The notes under the pieces were generated by a model. That model made no database searches. It saw nothing but the letters and a program-made list of their open reading frames with translations, and had not been told where the DNA came from. A stretch of 64,000 nucleotides of DNA from Phaeobacter sp. J2-8 (GTDB taxonomy: Bacteria; Pseudomonadota; Alphaproteobacteria; Rhodobacterales; Rhodobacteraceae), in the NCBI RefSeq assembly GCF_022867865.1, contig NZ_JALIEC010000002.1:1-64000 (forward strand), in the 5' to 3' direction. The translations under genes and the position numbers were made by a program. Below, piece after piece: positions 18,775 through 28,897 of the stretch. Within the stretch, counting starts at the first letter, position 1. Every line of letters starts with the position of its first letter.

Positions 18775-18801
18775 ATAATGGGCGAGGTGCGAACGATCAA
18801 G
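18775..18801 (-). promoter_or_regulatory. Candidate RpoH (heat-shock sigma) promoter for the small RNA
   Basis: Minus strand: CTTGAT, 13 bases, then CCCATTAT. This matches the sigma-32 pattern (CTTGAA, 11-16 bases, CCCCAT-T). The predicted start point is near 18768, a few bases before the first hairpin. Confidence 0.5.
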
Positions 18802-18910
18802 ACTTTTCATGTCGCGCATGCAGCATAGTTGATATGCGTTGCACGCATACCTCATTCATGAAGTGCCAAAATGATGAACATTCGCCCCGATCACGGGGGC
18901 GGCGGCAGGC

Positions 18911-19803
18911 CTATCCGCGCATCTGGCGGCGATGGGCGATAATCTCTTCCTGAACAAAGTCACGAAAGGCCGCGATCCGGCGCGATTGTCGCAATTCTTC
19001 GGGATAGGCAAGGAAAACAGGGATTTCGCTGCTTTCTTCGTCGTCCAGAACACGGACGACCGATGGGAAATCTTCGATGACATAATGCGGCAACACGCCG
19101 ATCCCCAGGTCGTTGAGCACGGCCTGAAGCACACCAAAGTAATTGTTCACGGTCAAGGTCGAGCGCACATCGTTGGTCAGCAGCATCTGAACAAAGCTTT
19201 GACCGGCACCAACCTGGGTGGAATGGTGCGCTGGCAGATCAATCTGTGGCTGGCCAGATCATCAAGCGACTTTGGTGTTCCGTATTTCGCCAGATAGGCG
19301 GGGGTCGCATAAAGCCGCATCCAGACGCTCATCAAGCGTTTGCGCACCAGATCGGCCTGGCTTGGTTCCTTCATGCGGATGGCGACATCGGCCTCGCGCA
19401 TGGGCAGATCCAGCACCCGTTCTTCCAGCATCAGGTCGATGTTGAGATCGGGGTATTTTTCATAAAGCTTCGCCAGACGCGGCGCCAACCAAAGCGAGCC
19501 AAAGCCGGTGGTCGTGGTCACCCGCAGGCTGCCAAACACCTCTTCTTCGCTGTCACGGATCCGCGCAGAGGCGGCATCCAGCCGTTTTGCCATCGACGAC
19601 GTCGCGTCGAACAACAATTCACCCTGCTCCGTTAGAATCAATCCGCGGGCATGGCGGTGGAACAGCGTCGTGTTCAGGCTTTCCTCAAGCGCGCGAATTT
19701 GACGCGACACCGCAGATTGCGACAGATGAAGTACATCCCCCGCATGCGTCAGGCTGCCGGCGTCCGCCACGGCGTGAAAGATTTTGAGTTTATCCCAATC
19801 CAT
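18911..19803 (-). pseudogene. LysR-family regulator with one frameshift, divergent to the indolepyruvate oxidoreductase gene
   Basis: The full span would encode about 297 residues. Start MDWDKLKIFHAVADAGSLTH with helix-turn-helix to about residue 60 (LSQSAVSRQIRALEE), then the effector domain. The frame breaks near 19217, where a G run (plus strand) is one base short; adding one base joins QRTIPP to QVGAGQSFVQMLLTNDVR and restores one continuous protein through EEIIAHRRQMRG. No other damage is seen. It probably controls the divergent gene starting 167 bases away. The downstream region holds a small-RNA candidate on the same strand. Confidence 0.75.
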
Positions 19804-19970
19804 ACCAATAACTTTCGTGTTGGTTGCGGCATAGTAATGCAAGAAATGTCTGTAAAGCATTGATGTGGCGCTAACATGGGAAAATTCCATAAATTTCCCT
19901 CGTAAGGTCAGTTATTATGACCTATTATCGCACTATATCAATGCACAGCCAGCCACCTTGGGAGGGGTCC

Positions 19971-22900
19971 ATGAGCGAGCAGAGAATTTCCCTGAATGAT
20001 AAATTCGACCTGACGAAATCGCCGGTGTTGTTGAACGGCACCCAGGCTTTGGTGCGGTTGATGCTGGCCCAAAAGGCGCGGGATGTGGCGGCAGGGCATT
20101 CGACGGCGGGCTATGTCACCGGCTATCGCGGCTCGCCTCTGGGGGCGGTGGATCTGCAAATGACCAAGGCCGCCAAATGGCTGGCCGGGTCGGATGTGAC
20201 GTTTAACCCCGGCCTGAACGAAGATCTGGCCGCCACCGCGCTTTGGGGCGCACAACAGGCGGAATTGCGGGGCGAAGGCAAGTTCGACGGTGTGTTCGGC
20301 ATGTGGTACGGCAAGGGCCCCGGCGTGGACCGGTCCGGCGACGTGATGCGCCACGCCAATATGGCGGGCACATCGGCGCTTGGCGGGGTGCTGATGGCGA
20401 TGGGCGACGATCATACCGGCGAAAGCTCGACCGTGCTGCACCAATCGGAATGGGCGCTTGTGGATGCCTATATGCCAGTGGTCAGCCCGGCGGGCGTGCA
20501 GGAAATCCTTGACTACGGTCTCTATGGCTTTGCTCTTTCGCGATTTTCCGGGCTTTGGGTTGGTCTGAAAACCATGAAGGATACAATCGAAACCACGGCC
20601 GTGGTCGATGGCGATCCCCATCGGTTGAATTTCGTTCTGCCAAAATTCGATATGCCCGAGGGCGGGTTGAACATCCGGTTGGGGGACACCCCCCATGCCC
20701 AGGAAACCCGGATGATTGACTACAAACGCTTTGCCGCCGAGGCATTTTCCCACGCCAACAAGATGGACAAACGCGTCTGGGGCAAGCCGGGGGCCAAGAT
20801 CGGTTTTGTGGCTGCGGGCAAGAACTGGCTTGATCTGCAACATGCGCTGGCGCTGCTTAATGTGACCGAGGCCGAGGCCGAGCGGCTGGGCATCACGACC
20901 TATAAGGTCGGCCAGACCTTTCCGCTGGATATGCAGGGGTTCCATGATTGGGCGGAAGACCTCGATCTGGTTGTGATCGTTGAAGAAAAACGCAAACTGA
21001 TCGAAGTGCAGGTCAAAGAAGCGATCTTTGACGACCGTCAGGGGCGCCGGGTGTATGGCTGGTACAAGGGCGGCGCTGGCGGGATGCATCGCGACGAGTT
21101 GTTTCCGACGCGCGGCGCGCTTGACCCGATCTGGATCGCCGAGAAACTGGGCAATATCCTGATCGAAGAAGGGCGCGGCACCGACGGCATTCGCGCCGGT
21201 CTGGCCGCGTTGAACGAGGCGCGCGCCGGTGACAATGCCAGCGAAATCGCGTCGCGACTGCCGTATTATTGCGCGGGCTGTCCGCATAACTCGTCCACCA
21301 AGGTGCCGGAAGGGTCGCGCGCCTATGCCGGGATTGGTTGTCACTATATGGTGCAATGGATGGACCGCGAAACCACCGGGTTCACCCATATGGGCGCCGA
21401 AGGGGCGAACTGGATCGGCGAGGCGCCGTTTTCCAAGACCGGCCATGTGTTCCAGAACCTCGGCGACGGGACGTACAACCACTCGGGCTCGCTTGCGATC
21501 CGGGCGGCTTTGGCGGCCGGGACCAATATCACCTATAAAATCCTTTATAACGACGCGGTTGCCATGACCGGCGGCCAGCCGAATGAAGGCGAGTTGTCGC
21601 CCTATCGTATCGTGAACGAGATCAAGGCGATGGGGGTGAAGGATATCTTTGTCGTCTATGACGAAAAAGAAGATGTTGACCTGAAGAAGTTCCCGCAAGG
21701 CATTGAAATAAAAGAACGTGCCGACATGGAATTGGTGCAGAAACAATGCCGCGAGATCAAGGGCGTGTCGGCCATCGTCTATATCCAGACCTGTGCCGCC
21801 GAAAAACGTCGTCGCCGCAAGCGCGGGCAATTCCCCGACCCGGACAAACGGGTGTTCATCAACAAAGACATCTGTGAGGGCTGTGGTGATTGCGGGGTGC
21901 AATCAAACTGTGTTGCCATCGTGCCGGAAGAGACCGAATTGGGCCGCAAGCGGGCGGTGGATCAATCGGCCTGTAACAAGGATTTCTCTTGTCTCAAAGG
22001 GTTTTGCCCGTCGTTCGTGACGGTCGAGGGCGCAACCGTGAAAAAGGGCGCGACCCAGGAATTGGACCTGCCGGATCTGCCTGAACCGGTCCTGCCGGCG
22101 ATTGACGGTACGTTCAATGTGGTGATCACCGGTGTCGGCGGCACCGGCGTTGTGACCATTGGCGCGGTAATGGCGCAAGCGGCGCAGCTGGACGGCAAAG
22201 GCGCCGGCATGATGGAAATGGCCGGTCTGGCGCAAAAGGGCGGCGCGGTGCATATCCATTGCCGTTTGGCCAACAAACCCGGTGATATTTCCGCCATTCG
22301 CGTCGCAACCGGCGAAATGGACACGCTGATCGGTGGTGATTTGGTGGTTTCTGCCGGGGCCAAGACCATCGGCCTGATGCGCACCGGGCGCACCGGCGGT
22401 GTGGTCAACAGCCACGAAATCATCACTGGGGATTTCACCCGAAATACCGAATTTTCCATTCCTTCCGACAGGTTGCAGCTTGCACTTGAGGCCCGGCTGA
22501 AAGACCGCGTGACGCTGTTCGATGCATCGGAACTGGCGCGGGCGGTGATGGGGATTCGATTTATTCCAACATGATCCTGTTCGGCGCGACCTGGCAAAAG
22601 GGGTTTGTGCCGCTGACCGAAGGGGCCATCATGACCGCAATCGAAATGAACGGTCAGGCAGTCGAACGCAACAAACGTGCCTTTGCCATTGGCCGTTGGG
22701 CGGCGCTGCACCCGGAAGAGGCCGACAAGCTGGGCCAGCCGAATGTGGTGGCCTTGCCGAAATCGCTGGAGGAAAAAATCGCGTTCCGCGCCGACCATCT
22801 TGTGGCTTATCAGGGCAAGGGGTTGGCCAGACGCTATACCAAACGTCTGGACGGGATCAGCGATCCGGAGCTGCGCGAAGCGGTGGCAATGGGGTATCAT

Positions 22901-23389
22901 AAGCTTCTGTCTTACAAGGACGAATACGAAGTTGCGCGGTTGATGCGTGACAGTCGCGACAAGGCCCGGGGCACGTTTGAGGGCGACTTCAAGATGACCT
23001 TCCATCTGGCGCCCCCAATCCTGAGCCGGATGGGATCGGATGGTCGCCCGGTGAAGCGGATGTTTGGCGAATGGCTTCTGGGCCCGATGAAGGTTTTGGC
23101 GCGGATGAAACGCCTGCGCGGCACGCCGCTGGATATTTTCGGCTATTCGGAAGAACGCCGGATGGAGCGGTCCCTGATCAAGCAATACGAGCGCGATTTG
23201 GACGAGGTGCTGGCGAAGCTAGACGCCAATACGCGTGATGCGATCATCGCGCTTGCCCGGCTGCCGCTTGATATTCGTGGTTTTGGCCCGGTCAAACAAA
23301 AGAACGAAGCCAAGGCCGCCAAACAGCGCGAAGCATTGCTGGCGGTGATCCGCAGCGGCGGGCCGGAAATGAAACGTGCGGCAGAGTAA
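19971..23389 (+). pseudogene. Indolepyruvate ferredoxin oxidoreductase, fused alpha-beta form, with one frameshift
   Basis: Bridged length is about 1,140 residues. This enzyme decarboxylates aryl pyruvates (and probably branched 2-oxoacids) to acyl-CoA, reducing ferredoxin. Domains: pyrimidine-binding thiamine domain (residues 1-250), a central thiamine-diphosphate domain (YYCAGCPHNSSTKVPEGSRA, then GDGTYNHSG), a Cys-rich 4Fe-4S segment (CEGCGDCGVQSNC), then the gamma-type domain (VVITGVGGTGVVTIG). Near 22551 a G run is one base short (VMG then should read DSIYSNMILFGATWQ), which splits the gene into two frames. The start MSEQRISLND has a GGAGGGG ribosome-binding site. The C-terminal part is intact, favouring a sequencing error. 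Confidence 0.85.
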
Positions 23390-23459
23390 CGTCGCAATTT
23401 ACTTGGAAGCTGGCCAAAAAGCGATGTAAGTAAGGAGAAAACCAAAAAAGGGTCATGCC

Positions 23460-24340
23460 ATGCCGAGCAAGCGGCAGGTCGCCAGTGACATCTCTTATGC
23501 CTATTCCGCGCAAACACGCGGCGGTCGGGCCATGATCCGATTGATGGAGAATGCCACCGGGCGACTGGGCCTGATCAAACGCGCCGACGGCTATGAAAAG
23601 GCCGTCGCGCAAGGCCAGAATTTTTGGCAGGTTATCGTAGAGCGTTACGGTCTGGGGCTGGATGTTGTTCAAGGGTCATTGGACAATATCCCCCAGAATG
23701 GACCGTTGATCGTGATTGCCAATCATCCCTATGGTATTCTGGATGGTTTGATGTTGGGCCATATCCTGTCGGTGGCGCGCGGCGATTTTCGCATTCTGGC
23801 GCACAAGATTTTCCGCAAGGCCGAAGAGCTGGACCGGATTATCCTGCCGGTGGACTTTTCCGAGACCAAAGATGCGGTCATGACCAATATCGAAACCCGC
23901 AAGACCGCGATGTCCTATTTGGCGGGGGGCGGCGCGATTGGCATCTTTCCCGGTGGAACGGTGTCGACGGCGACCAAACCGTTCAGCCAGGGCCGATGGA
24001 TCCCGGTTGGCGCACCTTTACTGCGCGGTTGATTGCCAAATCCGATGCGGCGGTGGTGCCGATCTATTTTGACGGCCATACCTCGCGGTTGTTTCAATTG
24101 GCCAGTCATATGCACAATACGTTGCGGATGGGGTTGTTGATTCAGGAATTCCGCCGCCGTGTGAATACGCCGGTGCGGGTGTCCATCGGCACCCCGATTG
24201 ATCGTGCGGAATTGAATGCGCGGGCCAAAGATGGCCGTGCCATGATGGATTATCTGCGTCAGGCCACGTATGAACTGTCGCCAACACCCTATGAATCCTA
24301 TGAATACGGGTTCGAGTTTGAGGAGCGGCACAGGTCGTAA
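23460..24340 (+). pseudogene. Lysophospholipid acyltransferase-family protein with one frameshift
   Basis: Bridged length is about 293 residues. The acyltransferase block is IVIANHPYGILDG (catalytic His and Asp, with the NHPxGxxDG variant seen in OlsA/hemolysin-like members) and a second block GIFPGGTVSTATKPF. Near 23993 a C run is one base short; adding it gives SQGPMDPGWRTFTARLIAKS and continues to the stop. It likely acylates a lysolipid such as a phosphatidate or ornithine-lipid precursor; the substrate is not determinable. It lies 6 bases before murI and 70 bases after the oxidoreductase. Confidence 0.75.
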
Positions 24341-24346
24341 ACGCGC

Positions 24347-25159
24347 ATGGCAGTTGGAATTTTTGACAGTGGACTGGGTGGTTTGACAGTATGGGAGGTG
24401 CTGGCGAACCGCCTGCCTGATGTGCCGTTTACCTATTATGCCGACAGCGCGCATGCGCCTTATGGCGTGCGCACCGCCGATGATATTCACGATCTGACCA
24501 AGGCTGCGGTGACGGCTCTTTGGGACAGTGGCTGTGATCTGGTGATCCTGGCCTGCAACACCGCCAGCGCGGCATCGTTGCGCCGCATGCAAGAGGCCGG
24601 TGTGCCGCATGGCAAACGCGTTCTGGGTGTTTTTGTGCCGATGATCGAGGCCCTGACCGAGCGGCAATGGGGCGATCAATCGCCCCCGCGTCAGGTGTCG
24701 TTGCAACATGTGGCGCTGTTTGCCACCCCGGCCACCGTGTCCAGCAGGGCGTTCCAGCGCGAACTGGCGTTTCGTGCCATTGGCGTCGATGTCGAGGCCC
24801 AGGCCTGTGGCGGCGTGGTGGATGCCATCGAAGAGGGTGATCTGATCCTGGCCGAGGCGCTGGTCCGCAGCCATGTTGATGCCCTGAAACGCAAGATGCC
24901 GACCCCCCAGGCGGCGGTGTTGGGCTGTACCCATTATCCGCTGCTGGAAGAGGTGTTTCAGGACGCGCTTGGCCCGGATGTCATGGTGTTCAGTCAGGCC
25001 AATATCGTGGCGGAAAGCCTGGCAGATTACCTGACACGCCATCCGCATATGATCGGCGGCGGTGCGGCCACGCAATTCCTGACCACCGGCGATCCGGCCA
25101 AGGTCAGCCAGGGGGCGACCCGGTTCCTGCGACGAAAGATAGATTTCCTCAAAGCCTGA
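24347..25159 (+). CDS. murI: Glutamate racemase
   Basis: Encodes 270 residues. It makes D-glutamate for peptidoglycan. The two catalytic cysteines are in [13 protein letters not shown] (about residue 72) and [12 protein letters not shown] (about residue 191); the N-terminal [12 protein letters not shown] is also typical. It begins 6 bases after the acyltransferase stop. Confidence 0.93.
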   Translation: MAVGIFDSGLGGLTVWEVLANRLPDVPFTYYADSAHAPYGVRTADDIHDLTKAAVTALWDSGCDLVILACNTASAASLRRMQEAGVPHGKRVLGVFVPMIEALTERQWGDQSPPRQVSLQHVALFATPATVSSRAFQRELAFRAIGVDVEAQACGGVVDAIEEGDLILAEALVRSHVDALKRKMPTPQAAVLGCTHYPLLEEVFQDALGPDVMVFSQANIVAESLADYLTRHPHMIGGGAATQFLTTGDPAKVSQGATRFLRRKIDFLKA

Positions 25160-25239
25160 ATTCAGCCACATGCGTGATTTGCCCCTAGGAAGTGGGGGAT
25201 TGGCACGATATGTCCTCAATCCCGAGCGGGAGACCCAAA

Positions 25240-26268
25240 ATGACCAAGAAAATCGCCATTATCGGCGCGTCCGGCTATACTGGTGCCGAACTGGCCCGGA
25301 TTATTGCCACCCATCCAGAGTTGGAAATTGCCGCATTGGCCGCCGACCGTAAGGCCGGAATGAAAATGGCGGATGTGTTCCCACATCTGCGCCACATGGC
25401 GTTGCCCGATCTGGTCACCATTGGCGAGATTGATTTTTCGACCATCGACCTCTGTTTTTGCGCCTTGCCGCACAAGACCAGCCAGGAAGTGATCCGCGAC
25501 CTGCCGAAAAGCTTGAAGATCGTTGATCTGTCAGCGGATTTCCGGCTGCGCGATCCGGCGGATTATGAAAAATGGTACGGCAATCCCCATGCCGCCCTGG
25601 ATCAACAGGATGAGGCGGTTTACGGCCTGACCGAGTTTTATCGCGACCAGATTGCAACTGCGCGGCTGGTTGCCGGCACGGGCTGTAACGCCGCAACCGG
25701 GCAATTTGCCCTGCGGCCGCTGATTGCGGCCGGGGTTATTGGGCTGGATGACATCATCCTTGATATGAAATGCGCGGTGTCGGGCGCGGGCCGCAGCCTG
25801 AAGGAAAACCTGCTGCATGCCGAATTGAGCGAGGGCTACAATGCCTATGCCGTCGGTGGCACGCATCGGCATCTGGGTGAATTTGATCAGGAATTCAGCG
25901 CCTTGGCGGGCAGGGAGGTCAAGGTGCAATTCACCCCGCATCTGATGCCGGCCAACCGCGGTATCCTTGCCACCACCTATGTCAGTGGCGATGCGGCGCA
26001 GGTGCACGACACTTTTGTGCAGGCCTATGCCGATGAACCCTTCCTTGAGGTGCTGCCCTTTGGTCAAACCCCCAGCACCCATAATGTGCGCGGTTCGAAC
26101 TTTGTCCACGTCGGTGTGACCGGGGATCGGATTGCCGGGCGGGCGATCGTTATTGTCGCACTCGACAATTTGACCAAGGGTTCCTCTGGACAAGCCATTC
26201 AAAACGCCAATCTTATGTTGGGGATCGAGGAAACCGCCGGGCTGATGATGGCGCCGCTGTTTCCGTAA
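25240..26268 (+). CDS. argC: N-acetyl-gamma-glutamyl-phosphate reductase
   Basis: Encodes 342 residues. It reduces N-acetylglutamyl phosphate in arginine synthesis. The Rossmann motif is [15 protein letters not shown]; the active-site Cys lies in [15 protein letters not shown], and the conserved HRH segment is [13 protein letters not shown]. The ATG at 25240 is the family start. From memory, in Rhodobacter capsulatus argC adjoins cytochrome c biogenesis genes, and here ccmE follows 15 bases later. Confidence 0.94.
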   Translation: MTKKIAIIGASGYTGAELARIIATHPELEIAALAADRKAGMKMADVFPHLRHMALPDLVTIGEIDFSTIDLCFCALPHKTSQEVIRDLPKSLKIVDLSADFRLRDPADYEKWYGNPHAALDQQDEAVYGLTEFYRDQIATARLVAGTGCNAATGQFALRPLIAAGVIGLDDIILDMKCAVSGAGRSLKENLLHAELSEGYNAYAVGGTHRHLGEFDQEFSALAGREVKVQFTPHLMPANRGILATTYVSGDAAQVHDTFVQAYADEPFLEVLPFGQTPSTHNVRGSNFVHVGVTGDRIAGRAIVIVALDNLTKGSSGQAIQNANLMLGIEETAGLMMAPLFP

Positions 26269-26283
26269 CAGACGCGAGGCGAC

Positions 26284-26726
26284 ATGAAGAACCTGAAGAA
26301 GCAACGCCGTATTCAGATCGTTGCGGTTGCCGCCGTGGCACTGGCGCTGGCCACCGGGCTTATCGGTTATGCGATGAAGGACGGCATCAATTTCTTTCGC
26401 TCGCCAACCCAGGTGGTCGAAGACCCGCCGCGCGAATCAGAAGTGTTCCGCATCGGCGGTCTGGTCGAAGAAGGCTCTATCAGCATGGGCGGCGACAATC
26501 GCGTACAGTTCCGTGTGACCGATGGAAATGCGATTGTCCCGGTCAGCTATCAGGGATTTTGCCGGATCTCTTTGCCGAAAATCAGGGCATGGTCGGCACC
26601 GGAAACTACATCAACGGTGTCTTTGAAGCCTCTGAAATTCTTGCAAAACATGATGAAAAATACATGCCGCGCGAAGTGGTGGATGCCCTGAAGGAACAAG
26701 GCGTCTATCAAGAGCCCGAAGGATAA
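26284..26726 (+). pseudogene. ccmE: Cytochrome c-type biogenesis protein CcmE with one frameshift
   Basis: Bridged length is about 147 residues. CcmE is the periplasmic heme chaperone of system I cytochrome c maturation. An N-terminal transmembrane helix ([20 protein letters not shown]) precedes the OB-fold. Near 26554 the G run is one base short; adding it gives [20 protein letters not shown] and then [12 protein letters not shown], which contains the heme-binding His. The frame then runs to a stop. No ccmF or ccmH gene follows, although these normally come next in this bacterial group. Confidence 0.8.
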
Positions 26727-26815
26727 TCCCGGTTCGACCACCGAACGCCCAGATGAGCCGCCATTAACCGAAACGTCGCCAGATTTGCCGTGAACAACAG
26801 GCAAGTGAGGCGAAG

Positions 26816-27433
26816 ATGCTGCAACATTCTGTCCGGCAAATTGCCGATGAAATTGTCGCCCGCGAAGGCGGCTATGTGAATGATCCCGACGATCCCGGTG
26901 GCGCGACAAATCATGGTGTGACCATCCATACCATGCGCCGGTTGGGGCTGGATCTGGACGGCGATGGCGACGTCGATGTGCAGGACGTGCAAAAACTTGG
27001 CCGCGATCAGGCGGTGGATATCTTTGTCCGCCATTACTTTATCCGGCCCGGTATTTCGCAACTGCCGACCAGCATTCAGGCCAGTGTGTTTGACATGTAT
27101 GTCAACGCCGGCGCCAATGCGGTGAAAATCCTGCAACGGCTGTTGCGTGACATGGGCCATGACGTGGCGGTGGACGGCGCGATTGGACCCCAGACCGCTG
27201 CAGCGGCTGCGCAGGCCGAATTGAACGGCGCGCGTTACTTTGCGGATGCCTATGGGATTGCGCGGCGCAACTATTACTTTCGCCTCGCGGATCAGCGCCC
27301 CAACAGCCGCAAATTCGCCCGCACGCGCGCCGGGGGCAAAGGCGGCTGGATCAAACGGGCCGAGGAATTTGTCTCGCCACGGTATCACCTCAGTCAGACT
27401 GAATTTGAACGGCGGGTGGCGGCATGGCATTGA
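26816..27433 (+). CDS. GTA-type endolysin, N-acetylmuramidase (GH108)
   Basis: Encodes 205 residues. The N-terminus IADEIVAREGGYVNDPDDPG has the family's catalytic Glu17 and the GGATNHGVT pattern of the GH108 muramidase fold; the C-terminal half is the linked peptidoglycan-binding-3 segment. Residues 46-57 (DLDGDGDVDVQD) form an EF-hand/dockerin-like calcium loop inside the catalytic domain. No signal peptide, so release needs a holin. In Rhodobacter capsulatus a homologous endolysin-holin pair unlinked to the main cluster frees gene transfer agent particles, which is the likely role here. Confidence 0.85.
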   Translation: MLQHSVRQIADEIVAREGGYVNDPDDPGGATNHGVTIHTMRRLGLDLDGDGDVDVQDVQKLGRDQAVDIFVRHYFIRPGISQLPTSIQASVFDMYVNAGANAVKILQRLLRDMGHDVAVDGAIGPQTAAAAAQAELNGARYFADAYGIARRNYYFRLADQRPNSRKFARTRAGGKGGWIKRAEEFVSPRYHLSQTEFERRVAAWH

Positions 27434-27966
27434 TGGAACGGCTTTTGTCACTGGTGTTTGGCGGCGGGCGCAACGTGTTGGCCGAAACGGTCGAGGTGTT
27501 TCGCGAAAATGCCGAAAATGGCGCAGATCGCCAATCCGCGCTGCACACCGCCACTTTGGAACAATTCGGCAAGGAGTTCCGCGTCGTGCGCCGGGGCTGG
27601 TTCGATCGGCTGATGGATGCAGTCAATCGCTTGCCACGTCCGGCGCTGGCCTTGGGGACGCTGGGGCTTTTCGTGTCGGCGATGGTCGATCCGATCTGGT
27701 TTGCGGCGCGGATGCAGGGGATTGCGCTGGTGCCGGAACCGCTTTGGTGGCTTCTGGGCGCCATTGTCAGCTTCTACTTCGGGGCCCGCCATCAGGCCAA
27801 GGGCCAGGAATTCCGGCGCGAGTTGGCGCAAACCGTATCCCGGGTGCCGGATGTGGTGGAAAACCTGCGCCAGCTGGAAGATATGGCCGAGCCCGGAACT
27901 ATCGACAATGCCACGCCGCGGGATAGCAATCCAGCGCTGGAAGACTGGCGCCGCGCCGCAGCGTAA
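27424..27966 (+). CDS. GTA-associated holin-family protein
   Basis: Encodes 180 residues and overlaps the endolysin stop by 10 bases. Two hydrophobic segments (ALALGTLGLFVSAMVDPIWF; LWWLLGAIVSFYFGARH) are flanked by charged tails, and the protein begins GGRNVLAETVEVFRENAEN. It presumably makes the membrane lesion that lets the cytoplasmic muramidase reach the wall. The overlap supports cotranslation of the two lysis proteins. Confidence 0.82.
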   Translation: MALMERLLSLVFGGGRNVLAETVEVFRENAENGADRQSALHTATLEQFGKEFRVVRRGWFDRLMDAVNRLPRPALALGTLGLFVSAMVDPIWFAARMQGIALVPEPLWWLLGAIVSFYFGARHQAKGQEFRRELAQTVSRVPDVVENLRQLEDMAEPGTIDNATPRDSNPALEDWRRAAA

Positions 27967-28042
27967 CGCTGCGTTTTCTCTGGTCAGTCCCCGGCCTTTG
28001 CGCCAGTCTCGCCTCCGAATCCGGGACAAAGGGGCGCAGGCC

Positions 28043-28819
28043 ATGAAGTACGATACAATCACGCTGGAGATCGCCGATGACATTGCGGTTCTGACATTGA
28101 ACAGACCCGATGTGAAAAACGCGCTCAACACCCAAATGCGGGCTGAAATCCTCGATGCGGTACGCGCCTGCAGCGACAAGGCACGTGCATTGGTGATGAC
28201 GGGCGCGGGCACATCGTTCTGTTCCGGTCAGGACCTTGGCGACGCGCGTTCTGCGGCGGCGATGGACCTGGAGCGGGTGCTGCGCGACGAATATGTGCCC
28301 ATGCTGCGGGCGATCTACGATTGCCCGATCCCGACCATCAGCGCCGTTAACGGTGCGGCGGCGGGTGCAGGGGCCAATCTGGCACTGGCGGCGGATGTGG
28401 TGATTGCCTCCGAAAGCGCGTTTTTCCTTCAGGCCTTTACCCGTATCGGTCTGATCCCTGATGCTGGCGGCACCTATTGGCTGCCTCGGCAAATGGGCAC
28501 GGCCAAGGCCATGGGCGCGGCTTTGTTCGCGGACAAGATCACCGCCACGCAGGCCAGCGACTGGGGCATGATCTGGGAGGCTGTTGCAGACGACGCCTTT
28601 GCCGATCATTGGCGGGCCCGCGCATTGCATCTGGCCAAAGGTCCGGGTGCCGCCTATGCCCATCTGAAACAGGCGATCCGGGGCTCGTTTGACAATACTC
28701 TGGACGAACAATTGCTGCTCGAAGCGCGCCTGCAAGGCAAATGCGGCAAGACCCGCGACTTCAAGGAAGGCGTGTTGGCCTTTATGGAAAAACGCCCGGC
28801 GGAATACGAAGGCCGCTGA
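28043..28819 (+). CDS. Enoyl-CoA hydratase/isomerase family protein
   Basis: Encodes 258 residues of the crotonase fold. Oxyanion-hole elements are GTSFCSGQDLGDA and NGAAAGAGANLALAAD. The sequence after AFTRIGLIPDAGGTYWLPRQ is that of PaaG-like isomerases/hydratases, so a role in phenylacetate-type or fatty-acid breakdown is possible, but no pathway genes adjoin. The start chosen is MKYDTITLEI. Confidence 0.85.
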   Translation: MKYDTITLEIADDIAVLTLNRPDVKNALNTQMRAEILDAVRACSDKARALVMTGAGTSFCSGQDLGDARSAAAMDLERVLRDEYVPMLRAIYDCPIPTISAVNGAAAGAGANLALAADVVIASESAFFLQAFTRIGLIPDAGGTYWLPRQMGTAKAMGAALFADKITATQASDWGMIWEAVADDAFADHWRARALHLAKGPGAAYAHLKQAIRGSFDNTLDEQLLLEARLQGKCGKTRDFKEGVLAFMEKRPAEYEGR

Positions 28820-28850
28820 GTGCGCTCTGGGCTATCAGCTTCATCTGACT

Positions 28851-28887
28851 AAAAATATCCCGGGGGTCCGGGGGCAGCGCCCCCGGG
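28851..28887. repeat. Intergenic G/C stem-loop repeat, copy 3
   Basis: AAAAATATCCCGGGGG is followed by one hairpin (CCGGGGGC...GCCCCCGG). It separates the convergent enoyl-CoA hydratase and methyltransferase genes. Confidence 0.7.
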
Positions 28888-28897
28888 TTCCGTGACG

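Noticed and set aside
18731-18778. 15-codon plus-strand open frame [15 protein letters not shown] after a GGGAGG sequence
   Set aside because: The Shine-Dalgarno-like bases abut the ATG directly, too close to work, and the frame coincides with one hairpin of the minus-strand small RNA, which explains the sequence better.
18415-18855. N-terminal extension of purL
   Set aside because: The frame is open but the family start is at 18414, and the upstream part includes a terminator and small-RNA hairpins.
26816-27966. Prophage remnant
   Set aside because: Only a lysis pair is present, with no integrase, capsid or att sites, and the flanks are housekeeping genes; GTA lysis genes fit better.
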